A stretch of 64,000 bases of DNA from Paenibacillus faecis (GCF_008084145.1 NZ_VSDO01000001.1:1502840-1566839), one strand, 5' to 3'. Shown: positions 25,537-35,029, counted from the stretch's first letter. Program-made: numbers and translations. Notes: generated by a model from the letters alone, not told the origin.

Positions 25537-28311
25537 TTAGCTGTTCAAATCATCGAACATGGAGCCGATGACGGTGATCTTCATGCTGTCCAGTTCTTCG
25601 ACACCTTTCAAGGTGCCCAAAACTTTATAGGCATGCTTGAATCCCTTTAGATTAATATCATCGAACCAAACCTTGATGTTGTAGTTCCCATTCGGCATAT
25701 TCGCATGAGTATACAAATATTTGTTTTCCGGATTGACGACGATCGTAATTTTGGAGGTTTCCGTGATTTTGTACATATGCTGGCCGTCTTTCACGTATTC
25801 TCTATATTTATACTTCGAATGGCTTTTCGCTGTCTTGGATTCGCTGTACCCTTCCAGTACTCTCTTCCAGAACTCATGAGTACTATCTTCGGCCGTGTCC
25901 TCGGAATGAAAAACTTCGTAGATGTCCTGCGTGTACCGTGAAGGATCATCGCTTCGATCCAATACATCGATCAGTTTTTCGCCGTTCACGCCTTTGCTTT
26001 GTTCAACCGTTAAGACGCCTTTTTTACGCACAAAGCCTCCCCCTTTAGGGGCCAAGCCTTCGTTCAAAATATTTACGGCTTCTTTCTTGTTGTTGATATA
26101 AATCAGATCAGACTCATAGCGGAAAGCCCCGATTAGACTGTTCACCAAGTCCTTGTGATCCTGGGTCATTTCGCCGTTCTGCGGTTTTTTGTCTTTAAAA
26201 ACGACCGTATTCAAAGTAAACGTATAGCTGCCGGCCGGATTGAAATAATAGCCCGATTTGACCGGATAGGCGTATTTCTGAAGCTGCTTATCCGTCGCGA
26301 AAACGGCCTTGTCATAAAGCGATTTTTTATTCGTTCTTCCCGCCGCCGCTTTTCTGGATTGGCTATATTCGGTTTCGAGAGAACTGGTTTTATTCAAGGT
26401 CAAGCCCCCGCTTGCCTGTTGGATAAACTCCCGTTTATACTGACCCGGGACTCTGGTCCAATTGTAGGGCTGTCCGTTTTCGTCTTGATGATGCATCCAA
26501 CGAATTACGGAATAACAATAGGGCTCATTCGTCCAAAACAATTTTTTCTCGAGTGCACTGCCAGTATTGTTTTCGATCTCGTCCCGGTAAGTATATTTTT
26601 CGAGTTCCTTCTTGCCGTTGTAGACATACATGGCGTATGGTTTTTTTATGTTGCCGCTGTCAAACTCAGCGGTTACAAACCCACTTTTTGTTTGTGATTT
26701 AGTTTCGCATTCCCCTGGACCTGAACAATCCTGATAGTACTCAGTATATTGATAAGGCCGGCTCACGGAACCCTCGTAGTAGATCTCCCCGATGCGGAGC
26801 AATGGATTATCCGGATTGCTGAGATTGACATATTGTTTGTTTTCCGGATCATCCTTTTTACCATTAATTCCAAAATCTTTCCGCATGATGGTATAAGTCA
26901 CTATAGGAGCCCGGGTTATATTTTCACTGGCTTCATTGACTTTATTGTTAAACACCTTATACTCTCTTAATAAATCATCGGTCCTATTATGAGCATTCAA
27001 AATCCCCGTTGCATTTCCAGTCCATCTTGCGTCAGGTAGATCCGGTAATTTCAAGGTCACGGTATTTGCCGGTAAAATGATCTTTTCTTTTTTGGTCAAC
27101 ATATCATAAGGCAACGGAATCGGCTTGACGACCTTTATAGTAGATTCCACAATGTTGTTGTTCAGAACCGTCTCCTTCGGGGAGGTTCCGTTCTCGTTGA
27201 CTTTAAACTGAATGCGAACATCACTATCCGGCATCGTGAAGGATGCCGTAAGCCGACGCTCCTTATTGGCACCTATAGGAATCGTGCCCGACGGTTGCGC
27301 ATAATGAGCATTATCGCTAAAAGACAACTGATCCGTTTCTTTCGTTAAAGCTCCGCCTCCCGCCCGTGTTATGGACCAGGAAAAAGCCGGAGTTACCCCA
27401 TTGGCAAATGTCGACTCCACCATCACTGTAACCTTAACCGTTTCACCGGCTACCGCCTGGGAAGGCAACTCATCAAACGAGACAGATAAATCACTTCCCT
27501 GAGTAGCAGCAAATGCGGCAATAGGAATATCCAAGTACGTGGATCTCATATAGACGCGTCCAAATCCCTGAGACAGGTATGTCGGAGGCTGAATGATATG
27601 AACATATTTAATCCAGCCGCCTTCCGGAGCTCCGTTCGTGTAGTACACTTTTCTCGTCGCGTACTCGGAATCTTTATTGTTATACATAAGATCCTCACCA
27701 TAAGCAACTCCGGCATACTTGGTGTTAAGTGCTTTTAGAATCTGCTTTTCGAAATTACCATGAGGTAAGTATTCATACAGCTTCTCAGGAATCTCTCTTC
27801 TGTAATTATTCGGGAAATCATCAAAATCATTCGCATTCCCTTTATCTTCCCACGGGGTGGGTATCAGTCTAAGTTTATGAATTGGCACGCCGCTCCACCC
27901 AGCATCCCAAGGAAACCCATCAGTGGAAACTGAATCTCCAAACTTGTTATATCCAGAATACCTACGCATTTTTTGGCCTTTATGGACTATCTCTGTATCA
28001 TGGCTGCTCCCGTAGACTATATCAAATCCCGTAAATTTCTGAGGATTTCTAATCCCTTCATCTATCTGCTTTTGTATGAGAGCAGCGTTAAACGCACCAT
28101 TTTTAGTTTTGGCAGGATAATAATTATCTTCCCCATACAATACTTTCATGTCCTCATTCGCTTGCTTTAACACTAATTCGGGGGTAAGAGTCTTTAAATA
28201 GCCAACCAAATCATCCTTATAATCTAATGGCTCAGACCCCACTTTAGTTTGAGGAATAAATCCGCAAAATAGAACGATTAACAAAAATGCAGCCAATCGC
28301 TTACTTATCAT
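25537..28311 (-). CDS. Large secreted protein of unknown function in the T7SS locus
   Basis: A 924-aa protein with signal peptide (residues 1-26, AAFLLIVLFCGFIPQ). Residues ~40-270 are aromatic-rich with YGSSHDTEIVHKGQKMRRYS and PWDAGWSGVP. Residues ~275-400 resemble a CARDB/Ig-like module (SVSFDELPSQAVAGETVKVT, ETVLNNNIVESTIKVV). The rest is beta-rich with two cysteines (DCSGPGEC). No transmembrane anchor is visible. It starts 8 nt after the stalk-domain gene, with an RBS overlapping that gene's stop codon, so expression is linked. Function not recognised; a large surface or extracellular scaffold is plausible. Confidence 0.8.
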   Translation of the reverse strand: MISKRLAAFLLIVLFCGFIPQTKVGSEPLDYKDDLVGYLKTLTPELVLKQANEDMKVLYGEDNYYPAKTKNGAFNAALIQKQIDEGIRNPQKFTGFDIVYGSSHDTEIVHKGQKMRRYSGYNKFGDSVSTDGFPWDAGWSGVPIHKLRLIPTPWEDKGNANDFDDFPNNYRREIPEKLYEYLPHGNFEKQILKALNTKYAGVAYGEDLMYNNKDSEYATRKVYYTNGAPEGGWIKYVHIIQPPTYLSQGFGRVYMRSTYLDIPIAAFAATQGSDLSVSFDELPSQAVAGETVKVTVMVESTFANGVTPAFSWSITRAGGGALTKETDQLSFSDNAHYAQPSGTIPIGANKERRLTASFTMPDSDVRIQFKVNENGTSPKETVLNNNIVESTIKVVKPIPLPYDMLTKKEKIILPANTVTLKLPDLPDARWTGNATGILNAHNRTDDLLREYKVFNNKVNEASENITRAPIVTYTIMRKDFGINGKKDDPENKQYVNLSNPDNPLLRIGEIYYEGSVSRPYQYTEYYQDCSGPGECETKSQTKSGFVTAEFDSGNIKKPYAMYVYNGKKELEKYTYRDEIENNTGSALEKKLFWTNEPYCYSVIRWMHHQDENGQPYNWTRVPGQYKREFIQQASGGLTLNKTSSLETEYSQSRKAAAGRTNKKSLYDKAVFATDKQLQKYAYPVKSGYYFNPAGSYTFTLNTVVFKDKKPQNGEMTQDHKDLVNSLIGAFRYESDLIYINNKKEAVNILNEGLAPKGGGFVRKKGVLTVEQSKGVNGEKLIDVLDRSDDPSRYTQDIYEVFHSEDTAEDSTHEFWKRVLEGYSESKTAKSHSKYKYREYVKDGQHMYKITETSKITIVVNPENKYLYTHANMPNGNYNIKVWFDDINLKGFKHAYKVLGTLKGVEELDSMKITVIGSMFDDLNS

Positions 28312-28319
28312 AACCTCAC

Positions 28320-29198
28320 CTACTTATACCAAACGTTGATGTTTATGTCACCATATGTCTGAGATTGAACAATCACTTTGAAGGTTTCATCTGTAAAGGT
28401 CTTCTTGGCCAATTCATCTTCCTCTAGCTTCTTTTGTTTTACGTAATTCATAACAGAATCAACCGTCTTTTTATCAATTCTTTGGCTCAGAATTTCCTCA
28501 GCATCCTTTTGTTGTTGGCTCAGGTCATCCCCAACATGGCCAAAGCTCACCAGTAGTTGAAGAATCGGTCCCTTCTTTGTTTTCGGATCATAACCACTAT
28601 CTAAAACACTTAACCCTGAATTATAAAAACCGTTAAAACTAAATCCCTCTAACTTTATTTTCTCGCTCTTCCCCTCCACATTTCTCGAAGCTTCCCAAGC
28701 CTCCCAATCAAACGGTTTTTCTGTATTCGCATCGTTACCCTTCGCTCCGCTAGCGCCCGCACCCGTATGAATCGACACCATATAATTCAGAGAGTCCCAG
28801 TTCACTTGCGCACCAAGAGCCTCACTTACAAAACGAAGAGGTACATAAGTTCTGTCCGATTTCCGCAAGGCCACTGTGTCCATTTGCTTGGTTTTGCCGT
28901 TCACGGTATAAGCTTTCTTGCCGAGCGTCAGAACGATCTGATTGGAATTCAAGTTTACGGTCACTTTTTTGGTTTTGCTGTTCCAGTCCACTTTTGCTCC
29001 GAGCGCCTCACTTACAAAACGTACCGGCACTTGCACCCGGTTGCTTTTATCTACCAAAGGCTGTGCATCCGGAAAACTCATTTTCTCCCCGTTCAATTCC
29101 ACGCGCAAAGACAACTTCGCCGCGGAAGAGACAGCGGGAAGCGCAGCCAACAGCAGGATCAGCGACAACAGAATAAAACCCGTCTTTTTCAATTTCAT
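28320..29198 (-). CDS. Secreted stalk-domain (copper amine oxidase N-like) protein, paralogue 2
   Basis: A 292-aa protein nearly identical through the stalk domain to that at 24441-25319, with the same EKPFDWEAWEASRNVEGKS linker, but with a diverged C-terminal ~100 residues. Signal peptide at residues 1-26. RBS AAGGAGATG. It is the first gene after the WXG100 genes, behind a hairpin that may reduce readthrough. The faster divergence of the C-terminal domain compared with the stalk suggests that the C-terminus determines specificity. Confidence 0.85.
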   Translation of the reverse strand: MKLKKTGFILLSLILLLAALPAVSSAAKLSLRVELNGEKMSFPDAQPLVDKSNRVQVPVRFVSEALGAKVDWNSKTKKVTVNLNSNQIVLTLGKKAYTVNGKTKQMDTVALRKSDRTYVPLRFVSEALGAQVNWDSLNYMVSIHTGAGASGAKGNDANTEKPFDWEAWEASRNVEGKSEKIKLEGFSFNGFYNSGLSVLDSGYDPKTKKGPILQLLVSFGHVGDDLSQQQKDAEEILSQRIDKKTVDSVMNYVKQKKLEEDELAKKTFTDETFKVIVQSQTYGDININVWYK

Positions 29199-29284
29199 GA
29201 TTAGTCATCTCCTTTTATATAAATGTTAGATGTCATATGTATCTCAATTCCCGAAGTTCGAGTTCATTGCTTTCGTGACTAAAT

Positions 29285-29316
29285 GTAGACGTGGCGACCT
29301 ACGCCACCACGTCTAC
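29285..29316 (-). terminator. Hairpin after the WXG100 gene
   Basis: A 10-bp perfect stem (GTAGACGTGG / CCACGTCTAC) with a 12-nt loop lies just downstream of the WXG100 stop. The run after it is only ATTTAG on the minus strand, so it may attenuate or stabilise rather than fully terminate, favouring high WXG100 output over downstream genes. Confidence 0.5.
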
Positions 29317-29325
29317 GGACAAGAA

Positions 29326-29622
29326 TTAGATTTTCAGCTTGCTTGCGAGATCCGCATCGCTTTGTCTCTTGACTTCAGCGATTTGACCGATAAGTTGTTT
29401 GTAGTCCTCAATCCATTTGTTCAAGCTTGTTACGACTTGGCCTTTGGTCGTTTGGAAGTTCGCGATGAACGCTTCTTCCGAACCGCCGGACCACCAGGAT
29501 TTCACGCCTTCGACCATCGTGGCCATCCGCTTCAAATCGGATTCGATTTTCGCGATTTCGGACTGCAATTTGTTTTTCAGCCCTTCCGCTTGGTCGAAAT
29601 CAAACTTTTGTTGGTTTGCCAT
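29326..29622 (-). CDS. WXG100 family T7SS secreted protein (EsxA-like)
   Basis: A 98-aa helical-hairpin protein with the WXG turn at VKSWWSGGSEEAF (~residues 43-55) and a charged C-terminal helix. WXG100 proteins are exported as dimers by EssC-type ATPases and also serve as partners for larger substrates. ATG 29622 has a very strong AAAGGAGGTG RBS; the 14 upstream codons lack signals. No signal peptide. The C-terminal YxxxD/E export signal is not obvious; the end reads KRQSDADLASKLKI. Confidence 0.93.
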   Translation of the reverse strand: MANQQKFDFDQAEGLKNKLQSEIAKIESDLKRMATMVEGVKSWWSGGSEEAFIANFQTTKGQVVTSLNKWIEDYKQLIGQIAEVKRQSDADLASKLKI

Positions 29623-29700
29623 TATAAATTCACCTCCTTTCAAGGATTTTCCTCCCCTCTTCATCCAGCAGAGGAGTCAAGCTCTAATCGCCGCCGCTCC

Positions 29701-30012
29701 CTATCTCCCGGAAACGGCAGCCCCCTTGCTCTTCTCCGCCGCGGCCTTGGCCTTTCGGGCTTCATCGGCTTGGTCCACCCTGTCCGCCAGCCGGTTCAGG
29801 CCGCTGGACAGTTTATCCAACTTGCCCAGGAGACCGGTCACTTCCCTCTGGATCTCCTTGTAGCCGGTACGGAACCCGTTCCCGGCCTCCCCTTGCCACC
29901 AGTCTTTCGATTGGTTTACCGCGGCCTGGCACTTCGTGCTGTCGCTTTTTAAATCCGACTTGACGTCATACACCAGCTTAGCCTTCGCTTTGATCTCAGA
30001 GACGGTTGACAT
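29701..30012 (-). CDS. WXG100 family protein, second member
   Basis: A 103-aa helical protein with the turn SKDWWQGEAGNGFRTGYKE (W-Q-G), followed by a long helix with KLSSGLNRLADRVDQADE and a lysine/alanine tail. It lies between essC and the other WXG100 gene and could form a heterodimer with it, as EsxA/EsxB or EsxA/EsxC do elsewhere. RBS AAAGGGGGAG. Pairing is inference. Confidence 0.88.
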   Translation of the reverse strand: MSTVSEIKAKAKLVYDVKSDLKSDSTKCQAAVNQSKDWWQGEAGNGFRTGYKEIQREVTGLLGKLDKLSSGLNRLADRVDQADEARKAKAAAEKSKGAAVSGR

Positions 30013-30041
30013 CGGTCACTCCCCCTTTCGGAAAATAGCCC

Positions 30042-33000
30042 TTAATAACCGGCCGCGGCCACAGCTTCTTTTACCGGCTCGGCGGCACATCTCAGACCGG
30101 TGAACTTGTTCTTGACGATAAAATATCCGTCCATCGCCTCAAGTTCCTTTTCCGTCGCCCCATACGGCAGTCTCGCGGAGAAGAGCGTCTGTTCCTTGAT
30201 GCTGCCGATCAGCAGGCCGGTCTGCTCTTCCTTGATCGCCTTGCCGAGGCTGTCCCAGTTGCCGGTGAAATCGGAGATGTTGTCCGCCGCGATCACGGCG
30301 ACCTTCATGCCGCGCTCCTGCTTCACGATGCGTTCGATCAGCTCTTTCAGGGAATATTTATCGCCGTCCGTAAACTCGCTGAGCTTATCGAAGGCAAAAA
30401 TAATCTGTTTCCACGAACGCACCAGTTCCTGCACATCTCCGCTGCTGCGGCGGCACTCCGCCATCTGTCTGCGGCGCTCGTCCAGCAGCTCCTGTATCCG
30501 CTCGATAAAGTCGTCTTCCGCTTCGGCCAAATCGGTGACATGCTCCCGGCCCATAATATCGAACAGGCCCATGCCGTTGGAGTCGAGGGCATACACCTCG
30601 GCGTCGCCGAGCATGTTGATCCAGGAGCGGAGCAGCGTACTCTTGCCGGACATGGACTCCCCGGCGATCATCAGCACCGGCGTCGCGTACAGGTCGATAT
30701 GCACCGGCTGGAGATCGGTATTCCCGAGGCCGATCGCGAGCTTTCCACCGCCCGGCTGAATCTCCCGGATATCGATGCTCGAAGGCATCATCGGGATCGG
30801 TCTGGCCTTCGTGCAGGACAGTCCGGCAAAGCGTTCCAGCATCTGCTCGGTGCCGACATCTTCATACTCCGGAAGCGAAGTCTGGAATTCCAGCGGCGGC
30901 TTGCCCCGGACGAGTCCCCGTCCGGCCACCTTCATCGGTTCCAAGCCTTCCGTCCGGCCGACCACGCTGTCGTAGTCGCCTTTTTCCGTCATCTGGAGGG
31001 CTACCGCCAGCTTGAAGTTGACCGACAATTTGTATCGTACAAAGGTGGCGTTGGTGGCCGTGGCGACGAGATAAATGCCGTATTTGGAACCTTCCCGCGC
31101 CAGCAGCATCATTTGGGCGTCCAGATCCTCATAGGATTCCGACAGCGCAAAATAGTTGTCGATGATCAGCACAATCGCCGGCAGCGTATGGCCGGAAGCG
31201 CGATAAGCGTTGAAGCCTTCGCTGCCCATTTCCTCAAACCGCGCCTTGCGCTGCTCGATCTCCCGGAACAGGAACAGCATGAACTGATCGATCTTCCCTT
31301 TTTCCTCGAGCGTCATCACCCCGCCGACATGCGGCAGTTTCTCGAATACCCGCAGCGAGTTGCCGCCGAAATCCATCAGGTAGAGGTTCGCCTCATCCGG
31401 CGAGTAAGTTTGGGCGATCGACATGCACAACGTTTTGAGAAACACGGTTTTTCCCGTTCCCGGCGCGCCGTAGACGAACAGATTGCCTTCCCCCGCAAAA
31501 TCGACCTCCAGCACGTTCTGGCTTTGATTCCGCGGATCGTCCATCCGCCCGACCGGCACCGAGAGCAGCTTCTCCCGCTTCGGCCAATGCCCGGGGACAA
31601 AGCCGTCCCCCAAAATGTTGTCGAAGTGGAGGACTTCCGGAAGCGGCGGCAGCCAAGGCCCCTTCAAAGGCGAAATGCCCGACGCCTCCGCCGTCTCCGT
31701 AATCCGCTCGACCATGGCTTCCAGTTGGGTCGGCAGCTCGTGCTTGACGATCTTCTCTTCCGACAGCGGATAGATTTGCTCCATCCGGCCGTTCAGCGAG
31801 ACCTCGTAAATCCGCTTCGCCTTGTTCTCGCTCTTCTGCATCGCTCCTTCGGGATCGTAATCCGCTCCCGAGTAAGTCGATTGGAACAGCTCGAAAATCT
31901 CGTCGTTCCCGACCTGAATGTAGGCGCGCCCCGGCTCCTTGATCATCGCCGCGTCCGGGCGTTTGATGACGTCCTTGCTGTCCCGTTCGTCCTGAACCTT
32001 GAGACAGATCTTGAACTTGGAGTTACTCCAGATCTGGTCGTCGACCACCCCGGCCGGCTTTTGCGTCGCCAGAATGAGATGCACGCCCAAGCTTCGGCCT
32101 ACGCGGGCCGCGCTGACGAGCTCTTTCATAAATTCCGGCTGATCCTGCTTCAGCTCCGCGAACTCGTCCGCGATCATGATCAGGTGAGGAATGGCCGGCA
32201 TCCGGCCGTCCTTGTTGTTGCTATAGTAAAGCTTCTGATATTTATCGATGTTGTTGACCCCGAATTCCGAGAAAATCCGCTGCCGGCTCATCAGCTCGCT
32301 TTTGATGGACAACAGCGCCCGCGTTGTCTGGTTGCCGCCCAGGTTCGTAATCGTCCCCACCAGATGCGGCATCCCTTGGAACACATCGGCCATGCCGCCG
32401 CCTTTATAGTCGATCAGAACAAACACCAGATCATGCGGATGATAGTTCATCGCCAGCGAAATGATGATGCTCTGCAGCAGCTCACTTTTCCCCGAGCCCG
32501 TCGTCCCAGCGACCAAACCGTGCGGACCGTGCCCCGTCTCGTGCATATCGAGGTTAAAAAGATTGCCTCCCGCCTTGATGCCGATCGGCACGCTCATCCC
32601 TTTGAACGGCTTATTGATCGTCCATCGGGATAACAGATCCACTTCCTTCGTCGTCTTGGCCTGCAGCATGTCGAGCAGGGCCAACGAGTTCGGCAGCGTG
32701 AAGTTGCCGCCCGAGTTTTTGATGCGCAGCGGCGCCATTTTCCGGGCCGCCTGCTCCAACTGCTTAAGGCTTACGGTGTCGGGGTTGAACGTGTTCTTCT
32801 CCCCGGTTTCCCGGTCCGCCAGCTCCCCGGTCTTGCCCTGGGCCAGAATCACCTGCTTGCAGTTCATCGGCAGGTAAGCCTGGTGTTTGGCCAAGTACAC
32901 CGTCGACAGCCCCAGCGCGGCGCTCTTGTTGTACAAGTATTTCGTGATCGGCTCCTCATCAAGCAGCGAAGCGTCCTCGACGATGAACACGTAGTGCGGC

Positions 33001-33917
33001 AGCGGAATACCGCCGATCTTGCGCCGCTCGCGTTCCTTGAACACGTTGTTCAGCTCGCCGAGCACGGCGTGGGCGATCGCTTTGCCGCAGAGCAGGAAAC
33101 GGAAATCGAAGCCGTCGCTCCACAGATGCGGGAGATGGCGCAGCCAGTTCCACTTCTCCAGCCCGTCCTCCGCGGCCAGCACGACCAACCGCACGTCGTC
33201 GTAGCCGTGGTGGGTCACGAGCTGCAGCAGCATTTGCGTCACCATGTCAAACGTCTTCTCATCCTCGCCGGCGATCCCGACGATTTCCGCCTGAATCAGG
33301 TTGACCGAGACCGGCACGCCCTGCACGCGCTCGAATTCCAGCGCCAGCCGCTGCGGTTCCATCATCAGCGGGTCGCTCTCCAGAATGATCGCCTGCTTGG
33401 TATACTTGATTTTCAGCTCGGCCGGAACACTCCCTACGCCCAGGCGAAGCGACAAGAAATCGGGCGAAGATGGCGTTCTTTCCCACAGCCGGTTGTCGAT
33501 CTCTTGAATCCGCTGCAGACAGGCCGCCGGATCGGGACTCATCTCGTTCATCGCCTTGATTTGCTGTTCCCGCGCCAGTTGAAGCTCGCTCCGGCTGTCC
33601 GTGATGAACTGCAAATACTTCTGCTCGCGTTCCTTTTTCTTCTTCTTATACTTACGGATTTGCGAAGCTGCGCCGGTCAGGGACACGATCAGGGTCATCA
33701 CCGTCATGGCGATCGAAAGCATCATGTACATGGACTGGGACGTCAGCGCCAGCAGCAGCGTAATGACCAGCATCACCGCCGGCGGCGCCAGCAGGGCGAA
33801 CCAGGAGATTTCCGGCTTCTCATAGGCGTGAGGAGGATTCGGGATCTCCAGCTCGCCCCCCGGCATTTCCGGAAGAAACCGGGGCTGCCGGCTAAATTCA
33901 TATTTTTCGTTGATCAT
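30042..33917 (-). CDS. essC: T7SS membrane ATPase EssC (FtsK/SpoIIIE type), FHA-less
   Basis: The motor of type VII secretion, 1291 aa. Two membrane helices at ~40-60 and ~65-88 are followed by a coiled charged linker and three FtsK-type ATPase domains. D1 has GTTGSGKSE (Lys477) and LIMIADEFAEL; D2 has YGAPGTGKTVF (Lys823) and IVLIIDNYFAL; D3 has AGESMSGKSTLL (Lys1092) and IIFAFDKLSEF. Staphylococcal EssC and Bacillus YukBA are ~1480-1500 aa because of two N-terminal FHA domains, which are absent here. Located between the WXG100 genes and DUF5050/EsaB genes in one transcription unit. Confidence 0.95.
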   Translation of the reverse strand: MINEKYEFSRQPRFLPEMPGGELEIPNPPHAYEKPEISWFALLAPPAVMLVITLLLALTSQSMYMMLSIAMTVMTLIVSLTGAASQIRKYKKKKKEREQKYLQFITDSRSELQLAREQQIKAMNEMSPDPAACLQRIQEIDNRLWERTPSSPDFLSLRLGVGSVPAELKIKYTKQAIILESDPLMMEPQRLALEFERVQGVPVSVNLIQAEIVGIAGEDEKTFDMVTQMLLQLVTHHGYDDVRLVVLAAEDGLEKWNWLRHLPHLWSDGFDFRFLLCGKAIAHAVLGELNNVFKERERRKIGGIPLPHYVFIVEDASLLDEEPITKYLYNKSAALGLSTVYLAKHQAYLPMNCKQVILAQGKTGELADRETGEKNTFNPDTVSLKQLEQAARKMAPLRIKNSGGNFTLPNSLALLDMLQAKTTKEVDLLSRWTINKPFKGMSVPIGIKAGGNLFNLDMHETGHGPHGLVAGTTGSGKSELLQSIIISLAMNYHPHDLVFVLIDYKGGGMADVFQGMPHLVGTITNLGGNQTTRALLSIKSELMSRQRIFSEFGVNNIDKYQKLYYSNNKDGRMPAIPHLIMIADEFAELKQDQPEFMKELVSAARVGRSLGVHLILATQKPAGVVDDQIWSNSKFKICLKVQDERDSKDVIKRPDAAMIKEPGRAYIQVGNDEIFELFQSTYSGADYDPEGAMQKSENKAKRIYEVSLNGRMEQIYPLSEEKIVKHELPTQLEAMVERITETAEASGISPLKGPWLPPLPEVLHFDNILGDGFVPGHWPKREKLLSVPVGRMDDPRNQSQNVLEVDFAGEGNLFVYGAPGTGKTVFLKTLCMSIAQTYSPDEANLYLMDFGGNSLRVFEKLPHVGGVMTLEEKGKIDQFMLFLFREIEQRKARFEEMGSEGFNAYRASGHTLPAIVLIIDNYFALSESYEDLDAQMMLLAREGSKYGIYLVATATNATFVRYKLSVNFKLAVALQMTEKGDYDSVVGRTEGLEPMKVAGRGLVRGKPPLEFQTSLPEYEDVGTEQMLERFAGLSCTKARPIPMMPSSIDIREIQPGGGKLAIGLGNTDLQPVHIDLYATPVLMIAGESMSGKSTLLRSWINMLGDAEVYALDSNGMGLFDIMGREHVTDLAEAEDDFIERIQELLDERRRQMAECRRSSGDVQELVRSWKQIIFAFDKLSEFTDGDKYSLKELIERIVKQERGMKVAVIAADNISDFTGNWDSLGKAIKEEQTGLLIGSIKEQTLFSARLPYGATEKELEAMDGYFIVKNKFTGLRCAAEPVKEAVAAAGY

Positions 33918-33924
33918 ACGTACC

Positions 33925-34752
33925 TCACGATAAAGTTATGACTTTGACCGCCTGCCCGCCGGACAGCGACATCCGGTACCACTCCTGCCGGCTGCAAAAA
34001 TACAGCATATCCCGCAGAACATGCAGGTGATCGGCCCGCTCGCCGCAAATCCGGATCCGGCTTCCCGTATCGGGATCGATCCGGTAGATGGAGCTTTCAT
34101 TGAGCCGGTTGGCACAGTACAGATAGCGCCCGTCGCTGTTCAGACTGTTTGGCGCGATGTCGTCATATACGCTCGATTGTCCGGTCGGCGGATGCAGGAC
34201 GGTGAGCAGGTGTTGATTCTTCTTATCGGCAAAAACCAGGCGCTCGCCCAATGTAATCAATTGCACCGCAGCGTGTTCCGAAACCAGTTCCCGGTCGCCG
34301 CCGTCAAGCCCGCAGGAGCGGATCCCCTGCTCTGTCGCATAATAGATCCGGTTCGCTTCCACCACGAAAGCTTCCACCGCATCGTCCGCCACCCGGGCTT
34401 CGCTTCTGCCGTTAAGCAGGCAGCGGTACAGCTTCCGGTCGTTTTCCCCGATATAGTACAGCCACTCGCCCTGCCGGGTCAGACCGTAAACCGGGCGGTC
34501 CAGCAGCGGCTCGGGAGCCTGCGAGCCGCGGTCCAGGCGGCACAGCCGGTTTCCCCGCGTCTGGTCGCTGCAATAGATCGCGTCCTCCGCCTCGTTCATA
34601 AACCAGAACACCCCGTCCAGCAGCTCCGTCACGCCGGCCGCTTCGTCGCGCCGAAAGGTACCGGAATAGCCCCGGAGATCGGCGAGAAACAGGCCGTTCC
34701 CGCTCTCAAAGGCGACTCCGCCATTATGGATATTGCTGTTCACGGTATTCAT
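33925..34752 (-). CDS. DUF5050-type beta-propeller protein in the T7SS operon
   Basis: A 275-aa cytoplasmic-type protein made of short blades with repeated FWFMNEAEDAIYCSD, LYYIGENDRKLYRC and RIYYATEQGIRSCGLDGG motifs, as in DUF5050/low-density-receptor-like propellers. No signal peptide or membrane helix. It lies 7 nt upstream of essC. A GTG at 34743 has better RBS spacing (AGAAGGG 9 nt away) than the ATG at 34752, which directly abuts it, so the start may be three codons later. Likely a protein-binding scaffold for the secretion machine. Confidence 0.8.
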   Translation of the reverse strand: MNTVNSNIHNGGVAFESGNGLFLADLRGYSGTFRRDEAAGVTELLDGVFWFMNEAEDAIYCSDQTRGNRLCRLDRGSQAPEPLLDRPVYGLTRQGEWLYYIGENDRKLYRCLLNGRSEARVADDAVEAFVVEANRIYYATEQGIRSCGLDGGDRELVSEHAAVQLITLGERLVFADKKNQHLLTVLHPPTGQSSVYDDIAPNSLNSDGRYLYCANRLNESSIYRIDPDTGSRIRICGERADHLHVLRDMLYFCSRQEWYRMSLSGGQAVKVITLS

Positions 34753-34757
34753 CCCTT

Positions 34758-34988
34758 CTATACGAGAGTAAGCAGCGCCCCGTCCACAACGCCTTCTTCC
34801 TCCAGCGTCAGGGAGGGGTCCAAAATCCGGCCCAGCGGTTCAGCCTGGAGGCGATGCTCCGGTACGACGGGGAGATGCAGCGCTTCGGACAGCATCGCCA
34901 GCAGCTCTTGCGAGGTGACGAACCCCGGAACTTTCAATTCCTTCGTCAAATGCGGGCCGGCCTGGAACGTTACCAGGATATAGTCCAT
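34758..34988 (-). CDS. esaB: EsaB/YukD-like ubiquitin-fold T7SS protein
   Basis: A 76-aa protein with ubiquitin-like length and pattern (YILVTFQAGPHLTKELKVPG, LGRILDPSLTLEEEGVVDGA), as in YukD/EsaB, small cytosolic proteins required for T7SS in Staphylococcus and Bacillus. It is the first gene of the T7SS operon, followed closely by the DUF5050 gene. RBS AAAGGAAGTG. No consensus promoter was found in the ~40 bp before the palindromic repeat. Confidence 0.85.
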   Translation of the reverse strand: MDYILVTFQAGPHLTKELKVPGFVTSQELLAMLSEALHLPVVPEHRLQAEPLGRILDPSLTLEEEGVVDGALLTLV

Positions 34989-35029
34989 GCCGTCACTTCC
35001 TTTTGATATTCCACTTTTTACTGCGCTTA

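Noticed and set aside
30540..32633. 697-codon plus-strand frame opposite essC
   Set aside because: It is antisense to conserved FtsK-type ATPase motifs; the long open frame follows from codon bias on the real strand.
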